A stretch of 64,000 bases of DNA from Ligilactobacillus sp. WC1T17 (GCA_900110005.1 FOCC01000007.1:57192-121191), one strand, 5' to 3'. Shown: positions 1-11,367, counted from the stretch's first letter. The notes: generated from the sequence alone by a model not told the origin. Made by a program: numbers and translations.

Positions 1-331
1 TTTCTTTCAGCTGAAAACCATTCAAGATATCTAAATCTTTCAAAACATAATCACTGCCAGTCTTCAACCGTACAATATAGAGGTTATTCTTTTTTAATTT
101 CATTTTACGCCGAACCAGCAGTTCACTTTCAACGTCATAAAACTGCTTCAATAAACGATAAATTCGTCTAGCAGTAGCGGGGTTCTCGGTTTGAACACTC
201 AAAACAAATTTATGGTTGATAAGACTAATTGAGCCATTCATGCGAATCAAAGCCATCAATTCAGCTTTGGCATTGCCGAAATGGACTTCTAAAGTGGTAA
301 GTTCTTTTTTTACCTCGCTTGCGTATGACAA
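1..331 (-). CDS. whiA: WhiA-family DNA-binding protein, N-terminal part
   Basis: Partial gene running off the left edge; 110 N-terminal residues are visible. They begin [16 protein letters not shown] and contain the [13 protein letters not shown] segment typical of WhiA, whose N-terminal half is a degenerate LAGLIDADG homing-endonuclease fold; the C-terminal helix-turn-helix is outside the window. I place the start at a TTG codon (331-329) because a full AGGAGGG site lies 5 bases upstream (343-337) and no in-frame ATG precedes it. That ribosome binding site overlaps the stop codon of yvcK, so the two genes are translationally adjacent. WhiA is a conserved Gram-positive protein linked to cell division and chromosome segregation; in non-sporulating bacteria its role is less clear. 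Confidence 0.93.
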   Translation of the reverse strand, partial: MSYASEVKKELTTLEVHFGNAKAELMALIRMNGSISLINHKFVLSVQTENPATARRIYRLLKQFYDVESELLVRRKMKLKKNNLYIVRLKTGSDYVLKDLDILNGFQLKE

Positions 332-343
332 AAAATCCCTCCT

Positions 344-1360
344 TTAATTGCTTTCATTTTCACGCCATGATTGCGGACGACCCGTTAACCGCATTAATTC
401 GTCAACAACTTGATCGCCATTATGAAATACGCCATGATTTCTTAATTTCAAAAAATTATCTGAAATAACCCGACAGCCCTGCTCACGTAAAGCTTTAAAG
501 TCGTGACGCACTTGATATAAATATTCATCATATTTTTGGCGGTCTAAATAGTCTTTTGGCACCGGTTCTGTATTTACCAGCACAGTATCAATAAATGGCT
601 GGCCTAAATGCTCATGCAGCACTTTAATATGGTCTGCATCACTAAAATGTTCCGTCTCGCCTTTTTGCGTCATAATGTTGCAAATATAAACTACTTCGGC
701 TTTGGTTTGGCACACCGCTTGACCAACATTTTCAATCATTAAATTAGGCAAAATACTGGTAAACAAACTGCCTGGGCCTAAAACAATTTGGTCTGCCTGC
801 ATGATAGCATCAACAACTTCTTGTTTAGCCCGAGGTTTTTCGTGCTTAGCTGAACTGACCCAAACCCGTTTGATGGTTTTATTGGCTGCCGAAATTTCTG
901 CTTCACCCATTTGTGTAGTACCATCACTGAATTCGGCATTTAAGGTTAATGGTTTATCCGATGCCGGGTAGATATGGCCGTCAACTTGCATAAACTGGCT
1001 TAACATCTGCACCGCATCAAAAATACCGCGATTATCCATTTCAGTTAAAGCAGCAATTATTAAATTGCCGATTGCGTGCCCCGAAAAGAAACGATCATCC
1101 GATGCAAACCGATATTGAAAAACCGCTTTAACTATTTCAGGCATATCAGATAAAGCCACTAAGACATTGCGAATATCACCAGGCGGCACCACATTGATAT
1201 AGTCGCGAATAACGCCAGAAGATCCGCCATCATCAGCTACAGTCACTACCGCTGTGATATCGGCATTTCTTTTTTTGAGACTTTTTAAAATCACCGGCAA
1301 CCCCGTTCCGCCTCCGATAACGACGATTTTGGGGCGCCGCTTATTTTTTAATTTCATCAT
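344..1360 (-). CDS. yvcK: YvcK family gluconeogenesis/cell-shape factor
   Basis: 338 residues, full length for the family. The N-terminus carries the glycine-rich [13 protein letters not shown] nucleotide-binding loop, followed by [10 protein letters not shown] and PPGDIRN, the hallmarks of the CofD/YvcK fold. In Bacillus and relatives YvcK binds UDP-sugars and is needed for normal growth and cell shape on gluconeogenic carbon sources. The ATG overlaps the TGA of rapZ by 4 bases (ATGA), so it is translationally coupled to rapZ, and whiA follows 12 bases downstream. A second ATG directly follows the first (1357-1355); either could be the start. The rapZ-yvcK-whiA order is the standard Firmicutes arrangement, which supports all three calls. 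Confidence 0.95.
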   Translation of the reverse strand: MMKLKNKRRPKIVVIGGGTGLPVILKSLKKRNADITAVVTVADDGGSSGVIRDYINVVPPGDIRNVLVALSDMPEIVKAVFQYRFASDDRFFSGHAIGNLIIAALTEMDNRGIFDAVQMLSQFMQVDGHIYPASDKPLTLNAEFSDGTTQMGEAEISAANKTIKRVWVSSAKHEKPRAKQEVVDAIMQADQIVLGPGSLFTSILPNLMIENVGQAVCQTKAEVVYICNIMTQKGETEHFSDADHIKVLHEHLGQPFIDTVLVNTEPVPKDYLDRQKYDEYLYQVRHDFKALREQGCRVISDNFLKLRNHGVFHNGDQVVDELMRLTGRPQSWRENESN

Positions 1361-2244
1361 GACCTATTCACTGTTTCCTTTCGCTTCTTCATATCACGAT
1401 GGTAAATATTCACATTATAAGCATCCGCTTTTAAATCCAGACCAATTCGCTGTGCAATTGCTACTGAGCGATGCTGCCCACCGGTGCAGCCAATAGCAAT
1501 TGTTAAACTGCTTTTGCCTTCGTCAATGTAGCCCGGAATAATAAAGCGCAGCATCGCAATAAACTGTTCATAAAAATGAGCCGTTTTTTCTGACTGCATA
1601 ACATAATCATAAACACCTTGATCAAGCCCTGTCTTTTCCTTTAAAGCTGCCACATAGTATGGATTAGGTAAGAAGCGCACATCCATAACCACATCTGCAT
1701 CAATTGGAATCCCATATTTAAACCCAAACGACATCACATTAATATGGAAAGTTGTATTTTCACTTGCTTCAAAATTATGGAAAATTTCTTCCCGTAATTG
1801 CCGCGGCGCTAAATTACTCGTATCAATCACCAAGGTAGCTTTGGATTTGATTTCTTCTAACAATTCCCGTTCGCGGTTAATCCCGTCTAACACACGCCCA
1901 TCCATCGCCAATGGGTGGGACCGCCGTGTTTCCTTGTAGCGTGCCACTAATTCTTCGTTAGAAGCATCCAAGAAAAGAATCTTAGCACTGATACCATTTT
2001 CATCTTCTAAATTGCGAATCATCTCAACGACAGCTTCATAAAAGGCTCTTGATCTTAAATCGATGACTAAGGCAACTTTTTTTATCTTGCCTGATTCCTT
2101 GACAAGTTCCCAAAATTTATCCATCAAAGCCGGCGGCATATTGTCAACACAAAAATAACCTAAATCTTCAAAACTTTGCATGGCTACAGTCTTGCCGGCA
2201 CCGCTCATGCCAGTTACAATAACTAATTGCATTGCATCTTGCAT
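1357..2244 (-). CDS. rapZ: RNase adapter/nucleotide-binding protein RapZ (YvcJ)
   Basis: P-loop protein of 295 residues. A Walker A motif GMSGAGKT lies near the N-terminus, and the C-terminal domain carries the conserved [10 protein letters not shown] segment. In Escherichia coli RapZ guides RNase E to the GlmZ small RNA; in Bacillus the orthologue YvcJ is a GTP-hydrolysing protein linked to competence, and its RNA role in Gram-positives is unproven. I chose the ATG at 2244 because a GAGAGGTG site (2258-2251) sits 6 bases upstream; a GTG at 2253 lies inside that site and is unlikely. It is the first gene of the rapZ-yvcK-whiA group and overlaps yvcK by 4 bases. Confidence 0.94.
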   Translation of the reverse strand: MQDAMQLVIVTGMSGAGKTVAMQSFEDLGYFCVDNMPPALMDKFWELVKESGKIKKVALVIDLRSRAFYEAVVEMIRNLEDENGISAKILFLDASNEELVARYKETRRSHPLAMDGRVLDGINRERELLEEIKSKATLVIDTSNLAPRQLREEIFHNFEASENTTFHINVMSFGFKYGIPIDADVVMDVRFLPNPYYVAALKEKTGLDQGVYDYVMQSEKTAHFYEQFIAMLRFIIPGYIDEGKSSLTIAIGCTGGQHRSVAIAQRIGLDLKADAYNVNIYHRDMKKRKETVNRS

Positions 2245-2322
2245 TATCTTCACCTCTCAAAAAACATACTTACTATATTATAGCATATCCTCTAGGCGCT
2301 TAAAAAAGATACGCTTAACAAA

Positions 2323-2349
2323 AAAATAGCTGGGAAACCCAGCTATTTT
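2323..2349 (-). terminator. Intrinsic terminator of sdaAA
   Basis: Perfect 12-bp stem (AAAATAGCTGGG with its complement) around a 3-base loop, followed on the minus strand by a run of T. It begins within the stop codon of sdaAA and separates the serine dehydratase operon from rapZ. Confidence 0.88.
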
Positions 2350-3229
2350 AAACCTCTTCACCAAAAATTTTAATTTTCATTTTTAATCCTGTCGGTGTGG
2401 TTGCCAAACCGCCTAGACCGGTTTCTCGCAACTGCATTGGCATTTTTTCACCAATGCGCCGCATCGCACCAATAACTTCATCAGCGGGAATCTTATTTTC
2501 AATCCCTGCTAAAGCCATGTCACTGCAAGCCAGAGCATTCACTGCTCCGGCTACATTGCGCTTCACACAAGGAATTTCTACCAAACCAGCTACCGGATCG
2601 CACACCAAGCCTAGAAGGTTGCTTAAAGCCATCGCAAAAGCTTCACTGGCCTGCTTAGGCGTACCACCACAAACTTCAACCGCAGCGGCGGCGGCCATCG
2701 CCGAAGCACTACCGACTTCGGCCTGACATCCGCCCACTGCACCGGCAATCATAGCGCTATTTGCAGTTACCAATCCAAAAGCACTGGCCGTAAATAAAAA
2801 TTGAATCATCTGTTCTTCAGTTAAATCAAGCTTTTCCTTGATTGAAAATAAAACCCCAGGGATGGTGCCGGATGATCCGGCTGTAGGTGTTGCACAAATA
2901 ACTCCCATGGCAGCATTGACTTCATTGGTCGCCAGCGCATTTTGCACAGCTAATAAAACATCATCACCAGACAAGCCCAAACCTTGTTCGCGATATTTGC
3001 GCATTTTAACGGCATCACCACCGGTCAACCCCGTGGGCGAATGCACGCCTTCTCCACTAGCGCCGCGCTTAGCTGCTTTTTGCATCACGTGCAATTGGTG
3101 TTTCATCTTGTCCCAAACTGCTTTGCGGGAAGCTCGTTCAAAATTCATCTCAGTACGAACCATGAGTTCCCAAATAGGCAGGTTTAATTCATCGCATTTT
3201 TTCAAAAGTGAAGCTACTGTTTGATACAT
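2348..3229 (-). CDS. sdaAA: L-serine dehydratase, iron-sulfur-dependent, alpha subunit
   Basis: Catalytic alpha subunit that, with SdaAB, deaminates L-serine to pyruvate and ammonia using an oxygen-sensitive [4Fe-4S] cluster. 293 residues, usual length. Visible family segments are the SPTGLTGGDAVKM region, ATPTAGSSGTIPGVL, and CDPVAGLVEIPC with two of the cysteines expected to ligate the cluster. The ATG at 3229 is chosen because an AGAGGTG site ends 5 bases upstream; a GTG at 3235 falls inside that site. It sits 10 bases downstream of sdaAB in the same transcript and ends in a strong terminator. Pyruvate formed here would feed fermentation. Confidence 0.95.
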   Translation of the reverse strand: MYQTVASLLKKCDELNLPIWELMVRTEMNFERASRKAVWDKMKHQLHVMQKAAKRGASGEGVHSPTGLTGGDAVKMRKYREQGLGLSGDDVLLAVQNALATNEVNAAMGVICATPTAGSSGTIPGVLFSIKEKLDLTEEQMIQFLFTASAFGLVTANSAMIAGAVGGCQAEVGSASAMAAAAAVEVCGGTPKQASEAFAMALSNLLGLVCDPVAGLVEIPCVKRNVAGAVNALACSDMALAGIENKIPADEVIGAMRRIGEKMPMQLRETGLGGLATTPTGLKMKIKIFGEEV

Positions 3230-3239
3230 GGTCACACCT

Positions 3240-3896
3240 CTATAAACATACTAATTCATGCGTCAATTGCGCAATTTCGGCTAAAGCATCTTGGTTAGGC
3301 TTTTTATCTAATTCAACTTCTAACAAGCAATGCTCCGCCTTGACACTTTGACTGGTGCGCTTAATCACCACATCATCTGCTTGCAGGCGTTGTTCAATCA
3401 GTTCCTGCTGACCATCTTTAATCCAGCATAAAACCATTGGCAAAGGTCCTTTTGGTGAAAGCTCATGCCCATCTAACTTCAATCCTCTGATTTCAATCGT
3501 GCCGCCCCCAATCGAGCAGCCGGCAATTTGAATCTTTTTGTTTTCATTTTCCAAGGTAATAATCGCCGTGTTGGGATGGTGAATGGGACTTTTGGTCCGA
3601 TGTTCGATAAATTTAACCTTAATCCCGCCTTCTCTAGCAATTTTAACTGCCTGAGAAACCCTTAAATCAGCGGTACCCATCCCTAAAATGCCGGCAACAA
3701 TCGCAAAATCAGTTCCATGTCCGCGATGCGTTTGGGCAAAGGATTCATAATAATCAACTGTAATTTTGGTTATTTTTTGAGAAAAAAGCTTGTGAGCCAC
3801 GTGCCCAATAGCAACTGCCCCGGCAGTATGGGAACTGGAAGGTCCCACCATTACAGGGCCAATAATATCAAAAACACTTTTATAATTTCCACTCAT
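3240..3896 (-). CDS. sdaAB: L-serine dehydratase, iron-sulfur-dependent, beta subunit
   Basis: Beta subunit of the two-component bacterial serine dehydratase; 218 residues. The N-terminus has the diagnostic GPVMVGPSSSHTAGA segment, and CSIGGGTIEIRG lies in the middle. Residues about 145-218 look like an ACT-type regulatory domain, as in other SdaAB proteins. An upstream in-frame extension exists, but an AGAGGAAA site 5 bases before the ATG at 3896 and the family alignment (MSGNYKSVFDIIGP) fix the start. It precedes sdaAA directly, and the pair forms a short operon. Confidence 0.95.
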   Translation of the reverse strand: MSGNYKSVFDIIGPVMVGPSSSHTAGAVAIGHVAHKLFSQKITKITVDYYESFAQTHRGHGTDFAIVAGILGMGTADLRVSQAVKIAREGGIKVKFIEHRTKSPIHHPNTAIITLENENKKIQIAGCSIGGGTIEIRGLKLDGHELSPKGPLPMVLCWIKDGQQELIEQRLQADDVVIKRTSQSVKAEHCLLEVELDKKPNQDALAEIAQLTHELVCL

Positions 3897-4004
3897 AATT
3901 TTTCCTCTATCAACTTTTTCAAATAATTTTAATGTAACACTTCTTAGCCGTAAAAGCCAACGCATTTGAAAAAATTAATCCATTTTAATTAACCTTTAAA
4001 TATC

Positions 4005-4033
4005 AAAAAGAGGCTTTTAAAAAGCCCCTTTTT
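4005..4033 (-). terminator. Intrinsic terminator of luxS
   Basis: Hairpin AAAAAGGGGCTTTT / AAAGCCTCTTTTT on the minus strand just downstream of the luxS stop codon, ending in T. Confidence 0.8.
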
Positions 4034-4040
4034 GTCACTT

Positions 4041-4514
4041 TTAATCAACTACCTTACGTTCAAAAGGATCAGATGAAATGCCCTCAGATAAAATCTTTTG
4101 GCACCATTCTTGGGCTGAAAAGAGGGAGTGGTCGCGATAGTTGCCGCAACTCTTAATATCTGTTCCTTGAACATCATCCCAAGTAGCATTCACAATATCT
4201 TGCAAAGCTTTTTTCAAAGCTTTAGCTACTTCAACGGTATCATGTTCACCCCACATGATTAAATGGAAACCAGTCCGACAGCCAAAAGGTGAGCAGTCAA
4301 TGACACCCGTCAAATAGTCACGCAAGTAACCGGCTAACATATGTTCAATGGTATGCAGACCAGCAGTTGGAATAGCATTTTCGTTTGGCTGGACTAATCG
4401 TAAATCAAAATTTGAAATCTTATCGCCCTTAGGCCCTTCTTCAACAGTAATTAGCCGCACGTATGGTGCTTTAACAGCGGTATGATCCAGAGTAAAACTT
4501 TCAACTTCTGCCAT
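4041..4514 (-). CDS. luxS: S-ribosylhomocysteine lyase LuxS
   Basis: Cleaves S-ribosylhomocysteine to homocysteine and the autoinducer-2 precursor, as part of the activated methyl cycle. 157 residues, usual length. The metal-binding HTIEH motif and the catalytic cysteine region [12 protein letters not shown] are intact. The ATG at 4514 follows a GGGAAGGA site by 8 bases; an ATG three codons upstream touches that site and is unlikely. It is monocistronic here, with its own promoter and terminator, lying between uvrA and the serine dehydratase operon. Whether AI-2 acts as a signal in this organism cannot be told from the sequence. Confidence 0.96.
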   Translation of the reverse strand: MAEVESFTLDHTAVKAPYVRLITVEEGPKGDKISNFDLRLVQPNENAIPTAGLHTIEHMLAGYLRDYLTGVIDCSPFGCRTGFHLIMWGEHDTVEVAKALKKALQDIVNATWDDVQGTDIKSCGNYRDHSLFSAQEWCQKILSEGISSDPFERKVVD

Positions 4515-4547
4515 AACAATCATCCTTCCCGAATTATCTCTATATCG

Positions 4548-4575
4548 AATATACCATTTTTTAAGTAAAAAGCAA
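4548..4575 (-). promoter_or_regulatory. Promoter of luxS
   Basis: Minus strand: -35 TTGCTT (4575-4570), 16-base spacer, extended -10 TGG-TATATT (TATATT at 4553-4548), about 34 bases before the luxS start. Confidence 0.6.
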
Positions 4576-4580
4576 GCAAA

Positions 4581-7412
4581 CTAGCGGTCTTTAGGAGCCA
4601 AAACTTTGGCTAAATAACGTCCAGTATAGCTTTCTTTAACTTTAACCAACTCTTCGGGCGTGCCGCAAGCCACAACCTGTCCTCCAGCTTGACCGCCTTC
4701 GGGTCCAAGGTCAATCAGGTAATCAGCAGTCTTAATCACATCAAGATTATGTTCGATGACTAAAACCGTATTACCCTTATCAACCAGTCGCTGCAATACA
4801 TCCAGCAGACGCTTAATATCATCGGTATGCAGGCCAGTCGTTGGTTCATCTAAGATATAAAAATTCTTACCGTTGGTCTTACGATGCAATTCACTGGCCA
4901 ATTTCATCCGCTGTGCTTCTCCGCCGGATAAAGTCGTCGCCGGCTGGCCTAAGGTGACATAGCCTAAACCTACATCAGCAATCGTTTGCAGTTTGCGCTT
5001 AATTTTAGGAATAGCATCAAAAAATTCTAACGCTTCTGCCACTGTTAACTGTAAAATTTCGGCGATGTTTTTTCCCTTGTATTCAACTTCTAGTGTTTCT
5101 GAATTATACCGCGTTCCATGGCAAAGTTCACAAGGTACATAGACATCCGGTAAAAAGTTCATTTCAATCTTTAAGATACCATCACCCTTGCAGGCCTCGC
5201 AGCGGCCGCCTTTAACATTGAAACTAAAGCGTCCCTTGCCATATCCCCGCATCTTAGCTTGATTGGTCTTGGCAAATAAGTCGCGAATATCATCAAAAAC
5301 ACCGGTATAAGTGGCAGGATTACTGCGTGGTGTTCGTCCAATCGGACTTTGATCGATAGCAATAACTTTTTCTAAATGTTCCGTTCCTAAAAGTTTGGTA
5401 TATTTGCCAGGCTTTTCAGTACTATGATTTAATTTTTGGGCCAACGCTTTTTTCAAAATCATATTGACTAAAGTTGATTTACCTGAACCTGACACCCCAG
5501 TGACCGCAATAAACTCACCTAAAGGAAAACGGACATCAATCTTTTTGAGATTATTTTCCTGAGCCCCATACAAAGATAAGACTTTACCATTGCCTTGGCG
5601 TCTTGTTTGTGGAACTTCGATAGCTTTTTTTCCAGCTAAATATTGGCCTGTCAACGAGTGCGGATTTTTTTCAACTTGCTTTGGTGTTCCGGCTGCCATC
5701 AATTGGCCCCCATTTTGCCCAGCTCCAGGGCCGATATCGATTAAATAATCAGCGGCCCGCATCGTATCTTCATCATGTTCGACGACAATCAAAGTATTGC
5801 CTAGGTCGCGCATCTTCTTTAGCGAAGCAATCAAGCGGTCATTATCCCGTTGGTGCAAGCCAATTGAAGGCTCATCCAAAATATATAAAACCCCAGATAA
5901 GTTGGACCCAATCTGTGTGGCTAAACGAATTCGCTGCGCCTCCCCGCCTGACAAAGTTCTGGCTGAGCGACTCAAAGTAAGATAATCTAAGCCCACGTTA
6001 ACCAAAAAGTCTAACCTGTCGTTAATTTCTTTTAAAATAGGGCGAGCGATTTTTAATTTAGCATCACTGAAGTTTAAATTCTTAAAGAAGGTCAGGGCTT
6101 CGCCAATCGCTAAATCAGATACTTCGCCTATATGATGTCCGGCAATTTTAACAGCTAAAGCTTTAGCATTCAAACGGTAACCATGGCACGTACTGCACGT
6201 TAAACTGGTTAAATATTTCCGCATAACATCACGGGTGAAATCGCTGTTAGTCTCATTGTATCGCCGCCAAATATTAGGAATTACCCCTTCAAATGGGGCA
6301 TCTACATCCCTGACTCCGCCAAAGTCACTTTCATAGTGGAAATGGAATACTTCATCCCCCGAACCGTATAAAATAAGCTCTTGCTGGTCTATAGGCAAGT
6401 CATCAAACGGTACATCCATATCAATGTTAAAAGTTTCGCAGCAAGCTGCCAACATTTTAGGATAGTATTTAGAACTGATAGGATTCCATGGGGCAATCGC
6501 ACCTTCATTTAAGGTTAACTTACGGTCTGGCACCACCAAATCAGGATCAACTTCCAATTTAACACCCAAACCGTCACAATCTCCACAGGCACCAAAAGGC
6601 GCATTAAAAGAAAACAGTCTTGGCTCTAATTCTCCAATGGTAAAGCCGCAATAAGGGCAGGCAAATTTTTCGGAAAATTGCAGGGTTTCTTGCCCAACCA
6701 CTTCGACACTGACATAACCGTCGGCCAGCCTTAAAGCCGCTTCCAGCGAATCAAAAAGCCGGCTTTTGATTCCTTCTTTGATGACGACCCGATCAACCAC
6801 AACGGAAATATCGTGCTTTTTATTCTTGTCTAATTCAATTTCATCATAGATTTCTCTTTGCTCGCCATCTATTAGCAGGCGGGCAAAGCCTTCTTGCTTA
6901 ATTTTAGCTAATAATTTTTTATGCTGCCCTTTTTTACTACGAATAACCGGTGCCATAATCACTAATCTTGAACGCAACGGCAGTTCTAATAACCTGTTAA
7001 CCATCTGTTCAGGTGATTGGCTAGTGATGCTGGCACCATCGTTAGGACAAATTGGTTCCCCTGCCCGAGCCCATAAAAGTCGCAGGTAGTCATTAATTTC
7101 TGTAACAGTTCCGACCGTTGAACGCGGATTTTTGGATGTCGTTTTTTGATCAATCGAAATGGCCGGTGATAAACCTTCAATTGAATCCACATCAGGTTTA
7201 TCCATTTGGCCTAAAAATTGCCTCGCATATGAAGATAAACTTTCCACATACCTTCTTTGTCCTTCAGCATACAAAGTATCAAATGCTAAAGAACTTTTGC
7301 CCGAACCGGAAAGACCGGTAATCACAACCAGTTTATCCCTTGGAATCTCCACATCAATATTCTTGAGGTTATGCTCTCTTGCCCCATGAATTACAATTTT
7401 ATCTACTGCCAT
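4581..7412 (-). CDS. uvrA: Excinuclease ABC subunit A
   Basis: Damage-recognition ATPase of nucleotide excision repair; loads UvrB on lesions. 943 residues, full length. Two ABC modules are visible: the first with GLSGSGKSS near residue 33 and [12 protein letters not shown], the second with GVSGSGKST and a second [12 protein letters not shown]. CxxC zinc-binding clusters are present (CPYCGF, and CEAC / CELC in the C-terminal half). The ATG follows a GAGGTAAG site. It lies 15 bases downstream of uvrB, so the two are one operon, as in other lactobacilli. Expression is often LexA-controlled in this phylum, but I found no convincing LexA box. Confidence 0.97.
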   Translation of the reverse strand: MAVDKIVIHGAREHNLKNIDVEIPRDKLVVITGLSGSGKSSLAFDTLYAEGQRRYVESLSSYARQFLGQMDKPDVDSIEGLSPAISIDQKTTSKNPRSTVGTVTEINDYLRLLWARAGEPICPNDGASITSQSPEQMVNRLLELPLRSRLVIMAPVIRSKKGQHKKLLAKIKQEGFARLLIDGEQREIYDEIELDKNKKHDISVVVDRVVIKEGIKSRLFDSLEAALRLADGYVSVEVVGQETLQFSEKFACPYCGFTIGELEPRLFSFNAPFGACGDCDGLGVKLEVDPDLVVPDRKLTLNEGAIAPWNPISSKYYPKMLAACCETFNIDMDVPFDDLPIDQQELILYGSGDEVFHFHYESDFGGVRDVDAPFEGVIPNIWRRYNETNSDFTRDVMRKYLTSLTCSTCHGYRLNAKALAVKIAGHHIGEVSDLAIGEALTFFKNLNFSDAKLKIARPILKEINDRLDFLVNVGLDYLTLSRSARTLSGGEAQRIRLATQIGSNLSGVLYILDEPSIGLHQRDNDRLIASLKKMRDLGNTLIVVEHDEDTMRAADYLIDIGPGAGQNGGQLMAAGTPKQVEKNPHSLTGQYLAGKKAIEVPQTRRQGNGKVLSLYGAQENNLKKIDVRFPLGEFIAVTGVSGSGKSTLVNMILKKALAQKLNHSTEKPGKYTKLLGTEHLEKVIAIDQSPIGRTPRSNPATYTGVFDDIRDLFAKTNQAKMRGYGKGRFSFNVKGGRCEACKGDGILKIEMNFLPDVYVPCELCHGTRYNSETLEVEYKGKNIAEILQLTVAEALEFFDAIPKIKRKLQTIADVGLGYVTLGQPATTLSGGEAQRMKLASELHRKTNGKNFYILDEPTTGLHTDDIKRLLDVLQRLVDKGNTVLVIEHNLDVIKTADYLIDLGPEGGQAGGQVVACGTPEELVKVKESYTGRYLAKVLAPKDR

Positions 7413-7427
7413 CTTCTTACCTCACTT

Positions 7428-9422
7428 CTAAAGGGATGCTTTTAATTCTAAAATCGTATCGCGCAAGGATGCCGCTTCTTCAAAATCAAGCTTTTTAGCG
7501 GCTGCTTGCATCTGAGCGGTCAATTGCTCCAGCATTTCCTTTTGATCCTTAGCTGATAAATCATTGAAATCAAAATTATCAGCAATTTTGCGCTTTTTAG
7601 CAGTCTTTTTATTGCCAAATGAAATCGCTGCTCTAATTTCTTTTTTGATGGTTTTAGGGATGATATGGTGTCCTTCATTGTATGCCATCTGAATTTTACG
7701 CCGCCGCTTTGTTTCATCGATAGCTTTTTGCATTGATTCCGTGATTTCATCGGCATACATGATGACATGGCCATGTTCGTTGCGGGCAGCCCGCCCAATA
7801 GTTTGAATCAAAGAACGCTCATTTCTTAAGAAGCCTTCTTTATCCGCGTCTAAAATAGCTACTAAAGACACTTCGGGGACATCAATTCCTTCCCGCAATA
7901 AGTTAATCCCAACTAAAACGTCAAATTTGCCCAAACGCAAATCACGCACAATCTGCGTCCGCTCCAGCGTTTTAATGTCTGAATGCAGATATTTGACCTT
8001 GATACCCAATTCCTTGAAATAATCCGACAAATCTTCTGCCATCTTTTTAGTCATGGTTGTTACAAAAACCCGCTCATTCCGTTCAACCCGCTGGTTAATT
8101 TCACTAACTAAATCATCCATCTGACCCATAATCGGCCGAACTTCAATTTCCGGATCCAATAATCCCGTTGGCCGGATAATTTGCTGAACCACATGGTCGG
8201 TTTGTTCTTTTTCATAAGGTCCGGGTGTGGCAGACATATAGATAATTTGTCCGGTTAATTTTTCAAATTCAGCTAATTTTAAAGGACGATTATCTAAAGC
8301 ACTGGGCAGTCTAAAACCGTAATCAACCAGCATCTGCTTGCGGGCCTGATCACCATTATACATTCCGCGTACTTGCGGTATAGTAACGTGTGATTCATCG
8401 ACAATCGTTAAGTGGTCCTTTGGGAAAAAATCCAGCAAAGTGAAAGGACGGTCGCTAATTCGACCATCCATATATTTCGAATAATTTTCAATGCCTGAAC
8501 AATAGCCCATTTCAGCCATCATTTCTAAATCGTAAGTCGTTCGTTGTTCAAGACGCTGAGCTTCCAGCAGCTTGCCTTGCTTTTTGAGTTCATCCAAGCG
8601 TTGCGCTAATTCTTGCTTAATTCCTGCAATCGCTTTTTGCATCCGTTCATCATTTGTCAAAAAGTGGGTTGCTGGGAAAATAACAATTTTATCAACATCG
8701 GTTAATATTTCACCGGTTAAAGGATTAAACTCGCAAATGCGGTCAACATCATCCCCAAAAAATTCAATTCGCAAGGCAGAAGCATCGCTTGACGCCGGGA
8801 AAATATCAACAATATCGCCCCTAACCCTGAAACGTCCCCGTTGAAAATCAATATCATTTCTTTCAAATTGAATATCAATCAGTTCATTTAAAAGCCGGTC
8901 GCGACCATATTCCTGATCAACATGGATGGATAAAGCCTGACTTTGATATTCGCGTGGATCACCTAAACCAAAAATGGATGAAACCGAAGCCACTACAATT
9001 ACATCATTGCGTTCCAGCAGAGAACTGGTAGCCGAGTGGCGTAATTTATCTATTTCATCATTAATACTAGAGTCTTTTTCAATGTAGGTATCACTGGATG
9101 GAACGTAGGCTTCAGGCTGATAATAATCATAGTATGATACAAAATATTCAACCGCATTATGTGGGAAAAATTCTTTAAATTCTCCATATAACTGGCCGGC
9201 TAACGTCTTATTGTGCGCTAAAACCAAAGTGGGTTTATTTACATTTTGAATGACATTTGAAATAGTAAAGGTCTTACCGGTCCCAGTTGCCCCCAGCAAT
9301 ATTTGGGCATGTTCCCCTTGATTAATGCCTGCCGTCAATTCCGCAATAGCTTGCGGCTGATCACCGGTTGGCTGATAGGGTGCTACAAGTTCAAAATCTC
9401 GATCTGCTTGACGTTCAATCAC
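7428..9422 (-). CDS. uvrB: Excinuclease ABC subunit B
   Basis: Helicase-like subunit that verifies damage and recruits UvrC. 664 residues. Motifs seen: Walker [11 protein letters not shown], the beta-hairpin [12 protein letters not shown] that threads the DNA strand, DESHVT (motif II), and a C-terminal UVR domain ([18 protein letters not shown]) that binds UvrC. I start it at the GTG (9422) since an AAAGGTGGG site is placed 6 bases upstream; the open frame continues 14 codons further up without a good site. First gene of the uvrB-uvrA operon. Confidence 0.96.
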   Translation of the reverse strand: MIERQADRDFELVAPYQPTGDQPQAIAELTAGINQGEHAQILLGATGTGKTFTISNVIQNVNKPTLVLAHNKTLAGQLYGEFKEFFPHNAVEYFVSYYDYYQPEAYVPSSDTYIEKDSSINDEIDKLRHSATSSLLERNDVIVVASVSSIFGLGDPREYQSQALSIHVDQEYGRDRLLNELIDIQFERNDIDFQRGRFRVRGDIVDIFPASSDASALRIEFFGDDVDRICEFNPLTGEILTDVDKIVIFPATHFLTNDERMQKAIAGIKQELAQRLDELKKQGKLLEAQRLEQRTTYDLEMMAEMGYCSGIENYSKYMDGRISDRPFTLLDFFPKDHLTIVDESHVTIPQVRGMYNGDQARKQMLVDYGFRLPSALDNRPLKLAEFEKLTGQIIYMSATPGPYEKEQTDHVVQQIIRPTGLLDPEIEVRPIMGQMDDLVSEINQRVERNERVFVTTMTKKMAEDLSDYFKELGIKVKYLHSDIKTLERTQIVRDLRLGKFDVLVGINLLREGIDVPEVSLVAILDADKEGFLRNERSLIQTIGRAARNEHGHVIMYADEITESMQKAIDETKRRRKIQMAYNEGHHIIPKTIKKEIRAAISFGNKKTAKKRKIADNFDFNDLSAKDQKEMLEQLTAQMQAAAKKLDFEEAASLRDTILELKASL

Positions 9423-9498
9423 GTTTTTCCCACCTTTGCAAATAATTCGTAAGTATTGTAACATAGCGAACGTAAATTCGCAAAAAATTAACTTAAAA

Positions 9499-9527
9499 AA
9501 AAGAAGCCGGCTCAGCCGGCTTCTTTT
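9499..9527 (-). terminator. Intrinsic terminator of pgcA
   Basis: Perfect stem AAAAGAAGCCGGC with a 3-base loop and a long T tract on the minus strand, 5 bases after the stop of the phosphoglucomutase gene. Confidence 0.93.
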
Positions 9528-9532
9528 ATGCT

Positions 9533-11257
9533 CTAATCAACGTAAGCATTGATTCCCTTTTCAAATTTAGCCACATTTGCTTGGGCTTCTTGTAAGTTTT
9601 GACCCTTTGTTCCAATGTAGAACTTAATCTTAGGTTCTGTACCAGATGGACGTACAGCAATCCAAGTTTCATCAGCCAAAATATATTTCAAAACGTTTGA
9701 TGAAGGCATTCCCATCTTTTCCACCTTGCCATCAGCATCACGTTGTTCATCGCTAGCAAAATCTTGGGAGCAAACAACCTTAACACCGGCAAAATCTTTT
9801 GGTGCTTCTTGACGTAATTTAGCCATCAAATCTTTAATTTGTTGAGCTCCTTCAATACCATCAAAAGTCAAAGCAGTCGTCTTTTCAGCAAAGTAGCCGT
9901 ATTTTTCAAATAATTCCTGCAAACCATCATACAAGTTCTTGCCTTGCTTACGGTAGTAGGCAGCTACTTCAGCCAATAAAAGCAGGGATTGAATTGCATC
10001 TTTGTCACGAACAAATGGACGAATCAAGTAGCCGTAGCTTTCTTCAAAGCCCATCATAAATGTATGTTCCTTCGTTTCTTCAAAGTGTTGAATTTGTTCA
10101 GCAATAAACTTAAATCCAGTCAAAACATTGATTGTTTCACAGCCAAAGTCAGCGGCAATTTTAGCTGCAAATTCACTGGAAACAATTGATTTGACCAAAG
10201 CACCATTTGTAGGCAACGTATTTGCATTTTTACGGGCTGTCAAAATGTAGTTCAGCATAATAGCAGCAATTTGGTTACCTGTTAACAGCTTATATTCGCC
10301 ATCTGGCTGACGTACAGCAGCTCCCAAACGGTCAGCATCAGGGTCAACTGCTACCAATAAGTCAGCGTTATCGCGTTTGCCTAATTTAATAGCCAAATCA
10401 AAGGCTTCAGCAAATTCTGGGTTAGGGTGTTCAACTGTTGAAAAGTCTGGATCTGGCTTAGCTTGTTCTGGTACCATCGTGAAGTCTTCAAAGCCTGCTT
10501 GACGCAAAGCTTTTTCACCCAACATAGCCCCTGTCCCATGTAGCGGTGTGAAAATTAACTTCATCGTCTTGCCTTCTTGAGCAACTAAATCAGGATCAAC
10601 GGTAACTTTTTTAACTTCAGCTAAGTAAGCTTGGTCAACTTCAGCTCCAATAATCTTTAAAGTACCGTCATTAATCAAGGCATCTTTATCAGCAGCCTTA
10701 ATCTTAAATAAATCATCTGCTTCACGAATATATTTGGTAATCAAATCTGATTCCTTAGGTGGCATTTGAGCCCCATCTTCACCGTAAATTTTATAGCCAT
10801 TGTATTGCTTTGGATTATGGCTAGCTGTAATCATAATCCCGGCATAAGTGTGCAAGTGGCGCACTGTAAATGATAATTCCGGTGTTGGACGCAAACTTTC
10901 AAAAACAAACGTTGGGATTCCATGAGCTCCTAACACACGTGCTGATTCAAAGGCAAATTCTTGTGACTTATGCCGTGAATCATAACTGATAGCCACCCCG
11001 CGCAATTTAACTTTTTCATCCAAAGTATCCATGAAAGAAGCTAAACCTTCAGTGGCTTGCCTTACGGTGTAAATATTCATTCGATTGATACCGGCACCAA
11101 TAACACCACGCATACCAGCTGTCCCAAATTCAAGCGGTGCATAAAAAGCATCTTCTAAAGCTGCTTCATTATCAGCCAACGAAGCCAATTCAGCCTTTAA
11201 ATCGGCTGTTAAATCTTGATAATTTTTCCATGTGTTATATGTGTCTTTCCAACTCAT
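9533..11257 (-). CDS. pgcA: Alpha-phosphoglucomutase / phospho-sugar mutase
   Basis: Interconverts glucose-1-phosphate and glucose-6-phosphate, linking glycolysis to cell-wall and exopolysaccharide precursors. 574 residues, typical of the PgcA-type enzymes of Firmicutes. The phosphorylated serine loop [14 protein letters not shown], the metal-binding loop DPDADRLG, the sugar-binding GFEESYG loop and the phosphate-binding [12 protein letters not shown] loop are all intact. The ATG follows AGGGGTG. It is transcribed alone, with its own promoter and terminator. In many lactobacilli gpsA, galU and trxB lie between lgt and this gene; here they are absent. Confidence 0.96.
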   Translation of the reverse strand: MSWKDTYNTWKNYQDLTADLKAELASLADNEAALEDAFYAPLEFGTAGMRGVIGAGINRMNIYTVRQATEGLASFMDTLDEKVKLRGVAISYDSRHKSQEFAFESARVLGAHGIPTFVFESLRPTPELSFTVRHLHTYAGIMITASHNPKQYNGYKIYGEDGAQMPPKESDLITKYIREADDLFKIKAADKDALINDGTLKIIGAEVDQAYLAEVKKVTVDPDLVAQEGKTMKLIFTPLHGTGAMLGEKALRQAGFEDFTMVPEQAKPDPDFSTVEHPNPEFAEAFDLAIKLGKRDNADLLVAVDPDADRLGAAVRQPDGEYKLLTGNQIAAIMLNYILTARKNANTLPTNGALVKSIVSSEFAAKIAADFGCETINVLTGFKFIAEQIQHFEETKEHTFMMGFEESYGYLIRPFVRDKDAIQSLLLLAEVAAYYRKQGKNLYDGLQELFEKYGYFAEKTTALTFDGIEGAQQIKDLMAKLRQEAPKDFAGVKVVCSQDFASDEQRDADGKVEKMGMPSSNVLKYILADETWIAVRPSGTEPKIKFYIGTKGQNLQEAQANVAKFEKGINAYVD

Positions 11258-11287
11258 AAAATCACCCCTATATGTTATTCAAATTAC

Positions 11288-11293
11288 AGTATA
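11288..11293 (-). promoter_or_regulatory. -10 element of the pgcA promoter
   Basis: TATACT on the minus strand, 31 bases before the pgcA start. A weak TTTTAA lies about 18 bases upstream as a possible -35. Confidence 0.5.
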
Positions 11294-11324
11294 CTACATT
11301 TTCAGCTTTATTTAAAACGGGTTG

Positions 11325-11355
11325 TTTTAGTTAACTATTTATATGTTAACTAAAA
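11325..11355. promoter_or_regulatory. Perfect 11-bp inverted repeat, operator-like, upstream of pgcA
   Basis: TTTTAGTTAAC, a 9-base AT-only spacer, and the exact complement GTTAACTAAAA. It lies between the stop of lgt and the pgcA promoter, just upstream of the -35 region. There is no T run after it, so it is not a normal terminator. The core resembles BirA half-sites, but the spacing (9) is too short for that. The regulator is unknown. Confidence 0.6.
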
Positions 11356-11367
11356 TTAAGTAAAATT

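Noticed and set aside
2397..2726. Plus-strand open frame inside sdaAA
   Set aside because: Lies fully opposite a well-conserved gene, no ribosome site, low-complexity translation; a shadow frame. The same holds for plus-strand frames inside uvrA, secA, groEL and dnaX.
11325..11355. BirA operator before pgcA
   Set aside because: Half-site cores are similar but the 9-base spacer does not fit the 14-16 of BirA sites.
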